Below are positions 1 through 5,501 of a stretch of DNA of 6,024 nt, one piece after another. Below the pieces are notes generated by a model. The model did not search any database. It had not been told where the DNA came from and was given only the letters and a program-made list of their open reading frames with translations. Source of the stretch: an uncultured Lachnospiraceae bacterium (GTDB taxonomy: Bacteria > Bacillota_A > Clostridia > Lachnospirales > Lachnospiraceae). The DNA lies in the NCBI GenBank assembly GCA_947177885.1, contig CAMWWF010000192.1:1-6024 (forward strand). The letters run 5' to 3'. Numbering within the stretch: the first letter of the stretch is position 1; each line of letters opens with the position of its first letter. The position numbers and the translations under genes are program-made.

Positions 1-171
1 TCTGATCAGCCTCTGACTGGAGTTGAGGGCCAGGATGATGCGGACGCGGAGAATGCGTCAGGTCAGTCCCTGCCCGGGGAGTCAGGCCCGGAGAATGCGT
101 CGGGTCAGCCTCTGTCCGGAGAGTCGGGCCAGGAGGAAGCGGACCCGGAGAACGCATCGGGGCAGTCCCTG
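1..171 (+). repeat. Tandem 99-bp coding repeats (33-residue units) in the ATPase linker
   Basis: Bases 1-72 and 100-171 are two diverged copies offset by exactly 99 bases. They encode SDQPLTG...ENASGQSL and SGQPLSG...ENASGQSL. Inside each period a shorter ENASGQ(S/P)L motif recurs: Glu17, Glu31 and Glu50 begin its copies, 14 and 19 residues apart. The units are acidic and rich in Gly, Ser, Gln and Pro, typical of a flexible linker. The array runs off the left edge, so the copy number is unknown. In-frame length change between strains would be expected. Confidence 0.8.
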
Positions 172-2277
172 TCTCAGGAGACGGCTTCGGCAGACAGCAT
201 TCCGCCGAAGAACAGAAAAGTTTTTATCGGTATACAGGATCTGTTGGACTGCGACAAACGGAGATGCCGTCTGGAATCTTACGAAGAGAATATGCTTTTT
301 GATATCAAACGGGGACACTGGGATCTGTATGACTGCGGAGAAACGGTGGAAATTGAGGAAAAGGGGAAACTGGTGCCGAGGGACCCCAGGAAGGATATCA
401 AGACCGGTATCGTGGGCATCGATTTCGGAACCAAGAGCACTGTTGTGGTGCGGCAGGACGATACCAGCGCGATCATACCGATCCGTATCGGGGCAGGCGA
501 TCTCTCTGCGGAGCTGCAGGAGAATGATTATGAGAATCCCACGATCATCGAGTGTGTGGATCTGGACTCATTCATGGAAAAATTTTTTGAGCAGGATGGA
601 AGACCGGAGACGAGCTGTGAGGACTTCATCGTTTCCTATGATGCCTACACGGATTACCGGACCTGTTCGCCCAATGAGTTTTATGCTTACTATGCGGATC
701 TGAAGCAGTGGGCGAATCATGAAAAAGAGCATGTGGTGATCTGGGATAAGCAGAAGCAGGAATACCAGTTTGGGGCATTCACTTCGATGGAGGATAAGAT
801 CATAAATCCCATTGAACTGTATGCATACTATATCGGCATGTATATCAACAATATGCGGAACGGGATCTACATGAAGTACCTGATGTCATTCCCGGTGGGA
901 TATTCCAAGAAGACCAGAAAGCTGATCCTGTCCAGCTTTGAAAGAGGGATCATGAGATCCCTTCCCCAGTGCATTCTGGATGATGAGGAATGCATGAAGG
1001 ATTTCAGCGTACAGCTGGGAGTCAGTGAGCCGGCTGCATATGCGGTAACGGCTCTGGAGATGAGCGAGCTGGAGCCTGAGGATGAGACGGATCAGTACCG
1101 GTACGGAATCTTCGACTTCGGCGGCGGTACCGCGGATTTCGGCTTTGGCATATGGAGAGGCGCCAGCGAGGAGGAATACGAAGTTGAGGGCTATGACTAT
1201 GTGCTGGAGTGCTTCGGCGCGGATTCCGATGTGACACTGGGAGGTGAAAGGATCCTTGAGCTTCTGGCATATGCTGTATTTAAGAAGAACAGGGGCGTGG
1301 CAAGGAGAAAGAAGATCACATGCTCTCTGCCCTATGGGGAGCAGGCATTTTTGGGAAGCGAGACACTGATATCAAGTTCCCAGATCGCCCGGAGGAACAT
1401 GTCCATCTTAAAGGAAGAACTCAGACCGCTGTGGCACCAGGAGGAAAACTGGGAAAAGAAGTACCGCCATGAAGAATCGGAAATTGACAGCAGTGTGGGC
1501 ATTGAATATGATGAGTATATTGAGCCTTGTCTTTATGATGTTGACGGGAACAAGCTGTCCGACTGCAGGTTCGTGGTTGATACAAAGGGACTGATATCCC
1601 TGATTAAGGGCAGGATACAGAAGGGTATTGATGCGTTTTTCAAGTGTATGGGCAAAGCTTTCCAGAGAGAAAATAAGCTGCAGGGGCATGACGGTAAAAT
1701 CTATATTTTCCTTGCGGGAAATTCCAGCAAGTCCATATTCGTAAAAGAATTGTTTGAAGAGACGATCCGTGAAATTTCTGCGAAGCAGGAAGGTTTCTGC
1801 TTTGAACTGACGGAGCCGCTGAACGAGGACGGCAGAGACGAATATGTGCCGAACGGCAAGACCAGTGTGGCATACGGACTGATCAAGAGCAGGGAAGGAA
1901 GTTCGATCAAGGTGGAGAAGAACTTCGAGACGGATGCGGAAGAGCAGACCCGTTTCCGGTATTACCTCGGACGGGAGAGACGACATCACTTTGACTGCAG
2001 ACTGTCTCCGGTGGAGACGGAATATGGCACCTGGGTGCGTTTCCAGGGCGCGGCCAAGCGGACGGTGCGGATCTACTACACCACCAATCCCACGGCGGAT
2101 GTCAGGGACGAACCGCCGGTGATCGACAACATTCCTTATAAAGAGATATCCATTGAACCGAGGAACGATGCATACATCTTTATCAAAACCTGCGAGCCGA
2201 ATGTGATCGAATACACGGTTGCCAGCCCGGAAGAGATGATAAGCGGAGAGAACGAAGTCAGCCGGATCGTTTTTTAA
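1..2277 (+). CDS. Hsp70/actin-fold ATPase with repeat linker, 5'-partial
   Basis: The frame is open from the first base, so the start lies upstream of the window; a TTG at 244 is internal and not a credible start. Of the 758 residues visible, about 1-60 form an acidic Gly/Ser/Glu repeat linker. The ATPase core follows: phosphate-1 loop VGIDFGTKST (138-147), FPVGYSKKTRK (297-307, the Hsp70 VPAYF-like strand), the SEPAAYA connect motif (342-348), phosphate-2 FDFGGGTADFG (371-381), LGGERILE (413-420) and the adenosine loop FLAGNSSKS (570-578). This order defines the Hsp70 family. The last ~105 residues look beta-rich and do not resemble the DnaK substrate-binding domain, so it is probably a specialised Hsp70-like ATPase rather than a housekeeping chaperone. 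No signal peptide can be judged without the N-terminus. The substrate is unknown. Family assignment is firm; the role is open. Confidence 0.9.
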   Translation, partial: SDQPLTGVEGQDDADAENASGQSLPGESGPENASGQPLSGESGQEEADPENASGQSLSQETASADSIPPKNRKVFIGIQDLLDCDKRRCRLESYEENMLFDIKRGHWDLYDCGETVEIEEKGKLVPRDPRKDIKTGIVGIDFGTKSTVVVRQDDTSAIIPIRIGAGDLSAELQENDYENPTIIECVDLDSFMEKFFEQDGRPETSCEDFIVSYDAYTDYRTCSPNEFYAYYADLKQWANHEKEHVVIWDKQKQEYQFGAFTSMEDKIINPIELYAYYIGMYINNMRNGIYMKYLMSFPVGYSKKTRKLILSSFERGIMRSLPQCILDDEECMKDFSVQLGVSEPAAYAVTALEMSELEPEDETDQYRYGIFDFGGGTADFGFGIWRGASEEEYEVEGYDYVLECFGADSDVTLGGERILELLAYAVFKKNRGVARRKKITCSLPYGEQAFLGSETLISSSQIARRNMSILKEELRPLWHQEENWEKKYRHEESEIDSSVGIEYDEYIEPCLYDVDGNKLSDCRFVVDTKGLISLIKGRIQKGIDAFFKCMGKAFQRENKLQGHDGKIYIFLAGNSSKSIFVKELFEETIREISAKQEGFCFELTEPLNEDGRDEYVPNGKTSVAYGLIKSREGSSIKVEKNFETDAEEQTRFRYYLGRERRHHFDCRLSPVETEYGTWVRFQGAAKRTVRIYYTTNPTADVRDEPPVIDNIPYKEISIEPRNDAYIFIKTCEPNVIEYTVASPEEMISGENEVSRIVF

Positions 2278-2298
2278 CAGACCATTGACAGGAGCGTT

Positions 2299-2339
2299 TA
2301 GACATGGCTTAGAGGTTATGATACTCTAAGCCATGTTTA
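2299..2339 (+). terminator. Strong hairpin after the ATPase gene, probable terminator
   Basis: It starts 22 bases after the stop codon. Left arm 2302-2314 and right arm 2324-2336 are perfectly complementary over 13 bp. Two further pairs and a G-U extend the stem to 16 bp, with a 9-base loop. Only a short T stretch (GTTTAC) follows, so it is a weaker intrinsic terminator than its stem suggests. It could equally protect the mRNA 3' end. A new promoter lies about 70 bases further on, which fits a transcript boundary here. Confidence 0.6.
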
Positions 2340-2411
2340 CATGGGCGGATATGGGGTATTCTTACGCGTTTCTGCGTCTGCATGCACATCCGCGCACGAT
2401 TTAAATAGACC

Positions 2412-2440
2412 TTGAATATCCGCTTTCTCAGTGCTATGAT
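2412..2440 (+). promoter_or_regulatory. Sigma-A promoter of the five-TM protein gene
   Basis: TTGAAT (2412-2417) and TATGAT (2435-2440) are separated by exactly 17 bases, a near-consensus housekeeping promoter. The predicted start of transcription is near 2446-2448, leaving a leader of about 26 to 84 bases depending on which ATG is used. It gives the membrane-protein gene, and perhaps the gene after it, transcription independent of the ATPase gene. Confidence 0.72.
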
Positions 2441-2473
2441 AAAACGGTGAGTAAAGATGCGAAAGCGGGTTAA

Positions 2474-3046
2474 ATGCAAAAGAAAACATTATGTGAAAGG
2501 AACGGCACGGAAATGAGGGGAAGACAGTCCATGAGGAGATTACTGCCTGCGGTTTTCATTATTCTTTTTCCATATTTTATAGTATTCCTGATATGCAGTT
2601 TTTTTCAGCAGGATCTGATGAAAACATTTTTTCAGGACAATGCTTATCTGGGAATCCTGTATCTCGGCATTTTATGGGTTGCGGCGTTTCTGAGCGCGGT
2701 CGTAATCTGTGTGGGAAATCTTGTCCGTAAGCGGGATGTATTGGAGACGGCCCGGACCAATATGCTGATAAAGCTTGTCCAGATACCGGCCTATGCGGTC
2801 ATATTTGTGATCGGTTGTGGCTTTGCCCTCTCCATATTTGGGATCGGAGTGGCCTTACTGCTGATGCTCCTGGACGGCGCCTCCATTATCTTAAGCGGAT
2901 TAGTCGGGGTATCCGCCGTAAAACGCAGCCATGCGGTGAAACATCTGTCCACAGGGGAAGCGGTCATACATGGCATCCTGCAGTTTGTTTTCTGCGCGGA
3001 TATTGTCAGTGCCGTTATCGTATATGGAAAGGCAAAGAAATCATAA
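2474..3046 (+). CDS. Small polytopic membrane protein of unknown function
   Basis: The longest reading is 190 residues. Hydrophobic stretches at about 22-44, 58-84, 101-121, 122-148 and 165-184 predict roughly five membrane helices, joined by short basic loops (RKRD at 86-89, KRSHAVKH at 150-157). This implies an integral inner-membrane protein with positively charged cytoplasmic loops. Three starts compete. The ATG at 2474 has no clear ribosome binding site, the ATG at 2513 has AAAGGA 11 bases upstream, and the ATG at 2531 has AGGGGA 9 bases upstream and begins directly before helix 1. I prefer 2531 (171 residues) and list the longest frame for completeness. From memory it resembles small uncharacterised Lachnospiraceae membrane proteins of the DUF6652 type; this is unverified. 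No catalytic motif is visible. Its own promoter lies just upstream. Confidence 0.82.
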   Translation: MQKKTLCERNGTEMRGRQSMRRLLPAVFIILFPYFIVFLICSFFQQDLMKTFFQDNAYLGILYLGILWVAAFLSAVVICVGNLVRKRDVLETARTNMLIKLVQIPAYAVIFVIGCGFALSIFGIGVALLLMLLDGASIILSGLVGVSAVKRSHAVKHLSTGEAVIHGILQFVFCADIVSAVIVYGKAKKS

Positions 3047-3073
3047 CAGTTCAGACAGGCCGCTGGACTGTTA
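3044..3073 (+). terminator. Hairpin overlapping the stop codon of the membrane-protein gene
   Basis: TAACAGT (3044-3050) and ACTGTTA (3067-3073) are perfect complements. A T-G pair and CAG/CTG extend the stem to about 11 bp with an 8-base loop. The left arm contains the TAA stop. The following bases are A-rich and there is no T-run, so it is a poor intrinsic terminator. It may instead let transcription continue into the zinc-ribbon gene while shielding the upstream message. Confidence 0.3.
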
Positions 3074-3229
3074 AAAGAAATCGGCAGAGCGTCAAAGTCA
3101 GGCGGATCTGTCCGGGGATATGTGATGAATATCTGTATTTTATCGCGTATTTTCATTCGGATTTATTCCTGCGGGGCTTTGAGCGGCACATAAATTTATT
3201 TTTATCAAGTAGTAGGAGGAGAGTATCAA
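3074..3229 (+). other. Gap before the CxxC membrane-protein gene
   Basis: No convincing gene is seen here. The second half is AT-rich. A possible TTGAGC (3179-3184) with TTATCA (3202-3207) at 17-base spacing is too weak, and too near the ribosome binding site, to call a promoter. AGGAGGA (3214-3220) serves the ATG at 3230. The next gene is either read through from the 2412 promoter or has a weak promoter of its own. Confidence 0.4.
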
Positions 3230-3811
3230 ATGGGAACTTATTATCGACACACAAGGAGCGAGAAAGCGGAGGTGCCATATTCATTTCAATGTGAGCACTG
3301 CGGAAAGGACAGCGGTCCCATGAGGGCAGTCATTAACGGTCCGGAGGCCACTTTTAACAGCAACTTCAAGACCATAAACCCGGATCGGGAGGAAAAACTG
3401 TGCAAGGAGGCACATGAGAATCTCGTCCGGGAATTGAAGAACGTGCATAAAAATGTGGTGGAGAAGAAGATCTTTTCCACGGATTTTCACGATCAATGTC
3501 CCTACTGTAATCAGCCGCAGTCCTGGGCGGTATCCGGTCTGAAGGATAAGATGTTTGAGAATCCCCTGGTCTGTCTGGGAGTGGGCGCTGTTTTCGCGGT
3601 GATCGCGGTGCTGGTCCATTATTTTGGCGATATGGAGTATGTGACGCTTTCCGTGGCTGCCGGGATTTTCGGAGCAGGCGTGGTGGCGGCCATAGGCTGT
3701 CTGGTATGGAATATGATAAAGATCAACTCGAAAGTCAAAAAAACCTCTTCCGGTACACAGAGACTTCCCGTCATTGACTGGAGCGCCGTTCAGAATCTGT
3801 TGAATCAATAA
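3230..3811 (+). CDS. Membrane-anchored protein with two CxxC pairs
   Basis: 193 residues. The start at 3230 is fixed by AGGAGGA nine bases upstream. The N-terminal soluble part carries CEHCGK (C21, C24) and CPYCNQ (C90, C93), a treble pattern of two CxxC knuckles that would together hold one zinc ion. Between them, about 66 residues rich in Lys, Glu and His (for example 52-80) look helical. Two hydrophobic segments follow at about 112-132 and 137-163, joined by a short GDMEY turn, then a basic stop-transfer stretch (KINSKVKK) and a polar tail. The simplest topology has both the zinc part and the tail in the cytoplasm. The function is not recognised; a split zinc ribbon interrupted by a helical insert is the best structural guess. 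It lies on the same strand as the ATPase and the five-TM protein and may belong with them. Confidence 0.85.
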   Translation: MGTYYRHTRSEKAEVPYSFQCEHCGKDSGPMRAVINGPEATFNSNFKTINPDREEKLCKEAHENLVRELKNVHKNVVEKKIFSTDFHDQCPYCNQPQSWAVSGLKDKMFENPLVCLGVGAVFAVIAVLVHYFGDMEYVTLSVAAGIFGAGVVAAIGCLVWNMIKINSKVKKTSSGTQRLPVIDWSAVQNLLNQ

Positions 3812-3815
3812 TGGG

Positions 3816-3843
3816 TGCCTTTGACAATATTTTTTGTCAGGCA
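3816..3843 (+). terminator. Bulged hairpin after the CxxC protein gene
   Basis: TGCCT (3816-3820) pairs with AGGCA (3839-3843) and GACAA (3823-3827) pairs with TTGTC (3834-3838). A two-base TT bulge separates the two helices and the loop is six bases. It starts four bases after the stop codon, a typical terminator position. The T-rich tract sits in the loop rather than after the stem, so efficiency is doubtful. The TTGACA at 3821 looks like a -35 box but has no -10 at proper spacing. Confidence 0.35.
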
Positions 3844-3912
3844 ATCGGATTTGTATGAAATAATTGCATATGTGACTGTGATCAAAATATTGCGTATTGA
3901 GAGGTAATGATG

Positions 3913-4177
3913 ATGGGATCTAAACTATTTGATCTATTACAGCTTTTCCGGGATGTCCTTCCTGCCCGGAATATGGAAGAACTGGAGCAGCTGTGCCCTT
4001 CTGCCTGATTATTATCTGCGCACCTGCGGTACCGATCTGTCTCAGCTGCCCCAGATCAGTCAGGAGGCGGCGCGCATTGAGGATGATTATGAATTTGTCC
4101 GTTCCAGGGTCACATGGCAGGACATTGCCGAACGGGTGGCACGATATAAGGAGATGGATATTCAAGCCTGCGTTTGA
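3913..4177 (+). pseudogene. Small + strand gene split by a one-base frameshift
   Basis: An ATG at 3913 has AGAGG (3900-3904) eight bases upstream and reads MGSKLFDLLQLF...LEQLCPSA to a TGA at 4006-4008. Dropping one base there (the T at 4006) continues smoothly into the next frame as DYYLRTCGTDLSQLP and runs on to a stop at 4175-4177. The composite is about 87 residues, with helical, charged character on both sides, which is why I read it as one gene. The tail (TWQDIAERVARYKEM) vaguely recalls the last helix of GT4 glycosyltransferases, but no other part of that fold is present and I do not assign it. The 3' end runs into foreign sequence near 4163, so its natural C-terminus is probably lost. 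Alternatives are a sequencing error or two tiny ORFs. Confidence 0.5.
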
Positions 4178-4229
4178 TGATTTTTTTCAGTTCATAGAGG
4201 TAAAGTATTCCCAATTGATCCATATGCAT
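4110..4229 (-). pseudogene. Truncated ABC-2-type permease, N-terminal fragment
   Basis: On the minus strand a perfect AGGAGG (4240-4235) stands five bases before an ATG at 4229-4227 and eleven before a second at 4223. The frame reads MHMDQLGILYLYELKKIIKR, the usual opening of ABC-2-type permeases, where a short amphipathic head (LxxLYxYELKK) precedes membrane helix 1. After about residue 22 the sequence turns into unrelated SPYIVPPVRQ and stops at 4112-4110, with no membrane helix at all. The gene has therefore lost everything past its first 20 or so codons. It lies 45 bases downstream of the ABC ATPase remnant on the same strand, the normal order of such two-gene exporters. It was not among the longer frames because only a fragment is left. 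Confidence 0.65.
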
Positions 4230-4274
4230 TATGTCCTCCTGTTTCATAGTTTCGGTCTCTCGAAATCTTAATTT

Positions 4275-4659
4275 CTAATTGGATTCACTGAATTGTTTCA
4301 GATAGAATTCTTCCAGATCGCCTTTTCCGTCATCCCATTTTCCCTGAAAGATCAGCTGTCCGTCCTTCATCATAAGCACTTCATCGGCAATGTGTTCAAT
4401 ATCCGAAACGATGTGAGTGGATAACAGAACGAGATTGTCTTTTCCCAGGTCTTCGATCAGATTGCGGAACCGCACCCGTTCTTTGGGATCCGTCAAAGGT
4501 GACGGTGTCTCCTGTGGGCTTTAAGATGCCGCAGATCATTCTCATGAAAGTGGTCTTTCCTGCGCCGTTTGCGCCAGCAGGCCGTATACGCCCTTGTGCA
4601 GACTGATCGGAAGACGGGGACCGGCAGGGACGGCCTTTATTCCGGAATACAATGTTCAT
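4275..4659 (-). pseudogene. ABC transporter ATPase, internally deleted and frameshifted
   Basis: Reading from 4659 downward, the fragments are: MNIVFRN (4659-4639); a shifted frame ending LHKGVYGLL; the Walker A sequence GANGAGKTTFMRMICGILKP continuing to TVTFDG; then, in another frame, DPKERVRFRNLIEDL, the H-loop segment VLLSTHIVSDIEHIAD and the C-terminus EEFYLKQFSESN, ending at a TAG (4277-4275). Adding one G in the GG at about 4574 restores GLLGANGAGKTT. Between FDG and DPKER, near 4486-4494, about 80-90 residues expected in this family are absent, including the Q-loop, the LSGG signature and Walker B. The product could not hydrolyse ATP. Intact relatives are short ABC-2 exporter ATPases of about 210-230 residues. 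With the truncated permease downstream, the whole exporter is dead. Confidence 0.82.
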
Positions 4660-4766
4660 CCGGAGCGGTTTGTGTCGTTTGGCGGACGATTTTTGCGCAA
4701 AAAAGGGGGGAAATGCCAAATTTGAAATAAAATAGGTAAAAATTTGGATATCAGCAAAATTTAAGG
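4660..4766. other. AT-rich gap upstream of the broken ATPase
   Basis: No gene is supported. It contains runs of A and G (4698-4713) and an 8-bp inverted repeat, CCAAATTT (4716-4723) with AAATTTGG (4740-4747), 16 bases apart and just upstream of the strong + strand promoter. That position would suit an operator, but the repeat is simple enough to arise by chance in AT-rich DNA. Confidence 0.3.
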
Positions 4767-4795
4767 ATGACAATAACCAAATAATGTTATATAAT
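4767..4795 (+). promoter_or_regulatory. Strong sigma-A promoter
   Basis: ATGACA (4767-4772, five of six matches to TTGACA) and a perfect TATAAT (4790-4795) stand 17 bases apart, in AT-rich surroundings. Transcription should begin near 4802 and run right. It is the best promoter in the window. It lies about 285 bases ahead of the next clear start codon at 5080, giving an unusually long leader. Confidence 0.78.
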
Positions 4796-4908
4796 TAGGT
4801 AAAAGAAATAAGTGTTAATAATTGGCATGCCGGAATGAGACACTGTAAGCATATGGCATCCTTTCCGCAAGTGCGTGTGGGAAGGTACGGATCAGGCAAT
4901 GTCAGGGT

Positions 4909-4992
4909 ATGGAAATCAGCTTTATGGGAACAATGATGGAATATATCCTGATGTGCGGTAGCAGTGTTACCATGCTTGCTTGGTATAGCTAG
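4909..4992 (+). CDS. Possible 27-residue leader ORF
   Basis: Within the leader an ATG at 4909 opens a 27-codon frame ending at a TAG (4990-4992). It contains five methionines and a hydrophobic second half (EYILMCGSSVTMLAWYS). Further in-frame ATGs occur at 4924, 4933 and 4936. Only the last two have a G-rich stretch (GGGAA, 4926-4930) nearby, and its spacing is short. A short membrane peptide or regulatory leader peptide is possible. Past the TAG the frame stays open for 13 more codons of polar residues. I see no family match, and chance is a real alternative. Confidence 0.25.
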   Translation: MEISFMGTMMEYILMCGSSVTMLAWYS

Positions 4993-5079
4993 CAAAAAAC
5001 AATGGAAACAGAGGAGTCTGATGCGGAAAAGTGAAGGTGTTCGGGTATCAGCCGCTAAATTAACCGGAAAGAGGTAGGT

Positions 5080-5319
5080 ATGAGCAAAGAGGGCAAAGGT
5101 TGGATCAGACGCATATTTGAAAAATTTATTCTTCATAGAAAACTGAAGGGCATGGATGAGATGTGGGAGCTTTATGGAGGCAGCTGTTTTGGGCTGTTTC
5201 CCCCCTCTTTTTATCACAAACATTCTGAGGAAGAGATCCTGAGACGCAAGCAGGAAGAGATTGCACAGCTGAAACAAATATTGGACGAGTTCGTACAGAG
5301 AAATCAGGACAAATTATAG
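5080..5319 (+). CDS. Small basic/coiled-coil protein of unknown function
   Basis: 79 residues, starting at the ATG at 5080 with AAGAGG about five bases upstream. Residues 1-23 are strongly basic and amphipathic (GKGWIRRIFEKF, HRKLK). A central uncharged segment is rich in Gly, Phe and Pro (YGGSCFGLFPPSFY, 32-45). Residues 48-76 form a clear coiled-coil-like helix (EEEILRRKQEEIAQLKQILD). The layout suggests a small soluble or membrane-surface protein that dimerises through its C-terminal helix; DNA or membrane binding by the basic N-terminus is conceivable. It is the only intact gene between the ABC scar and the integrase scar, with its own strong promoter and a good terminator, which argues that it is expressed. 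No family recognised. Confidence 0.7.
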   Translation: MSKEGKGWIRRIFEKFILHRKLKGMDEMWELYGGSCFGLFPPSFYHKHSEEEILRRKQEEIAQLKQILDEFVQRNQDKL

Positions 5320-5397
5320 AGAATGCATGGCAATGGCTGCATTTCCCATAAGTCCTGTCCATAATCCCATCCTTGACAGCCATCAGGATGTGAAAAT

Positions 5398-5437
5398 GCT
5401 GCAAAGCCTTGAATTACAGGTCTTGCAGCGATTTTTT
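5398..5437 (+). terminator. Intrinsic terminator of the small coiled-coil gene
   Basis: GCTGCAA (5398-5404) pairs with TTGCAGC (5423-5429). After one A/C mismatch the stem continues through GCC/GGT (5406-5408 with 5419-5421), closing a 10-base loop. A run of six T (5432-5437) follows at once. This is a standard Rho-independent terminator 79 bases after the stop at 5319. It also carries T-rich sequence on the other strand and may work both ways. A 39-codon frame across it (5327-5446) is not credited as a gene. Confidence 0.8.
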
Positions 5438-5501
5438 ATGATTTAACAGGATATGGTAATTTGCTGCATTCCCTTCCTTTGCCCTGTTTCTGTATTTTTT
5501 C

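Noticed and set aside
1408..1989. A 193-codon open frame antisense to the ATPase gene
   Set aside because: It lies wholly opposite well-conserved Hsp70 motifs, has no ribosome binding site, and its composition is that of a shadow frame.
3281..3844. A 187-codon open frame antisense to the CxxC protein gene
   Set aside because: The + strand protein has a strong ribosome binding site, CxxC pairs and clear membrane helices; the antisense frame has no recognisable features.
3997..4010. Programmed +1 frameshift at TGA as in prfB
   Set aside because: The GCC codon before TGA cannot re-pair well after a +1 slip, and there is no internal Shine-Dalgarno element just upstream.
4609..4725. A + strand frame reading FIPEYNVHPERFVSFGG, reminiscent of the HPERFV tail seen in some IS transposases
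   Set aside because: It overlaps the antisense of the MNIVFRN start of the ABC ATPase remnant, and the expected PxVWINPP-like continuation is absent, so it is most likely a shadow.
4940..4990. GGTAGCAGTGTTACCATG resembling the receptor hairpin of the c-di-GMP-I riboswitch
   Set aside because: The rest of the GEMM core (a GGGCAAA-like segment and GACGCAAAGC) is not found upstream.
5327..5446. A 39-codon frame starting at ATG 5327
   Set aside because: It runs through the terminator stem and its T-run and has no good ribosome binding site.
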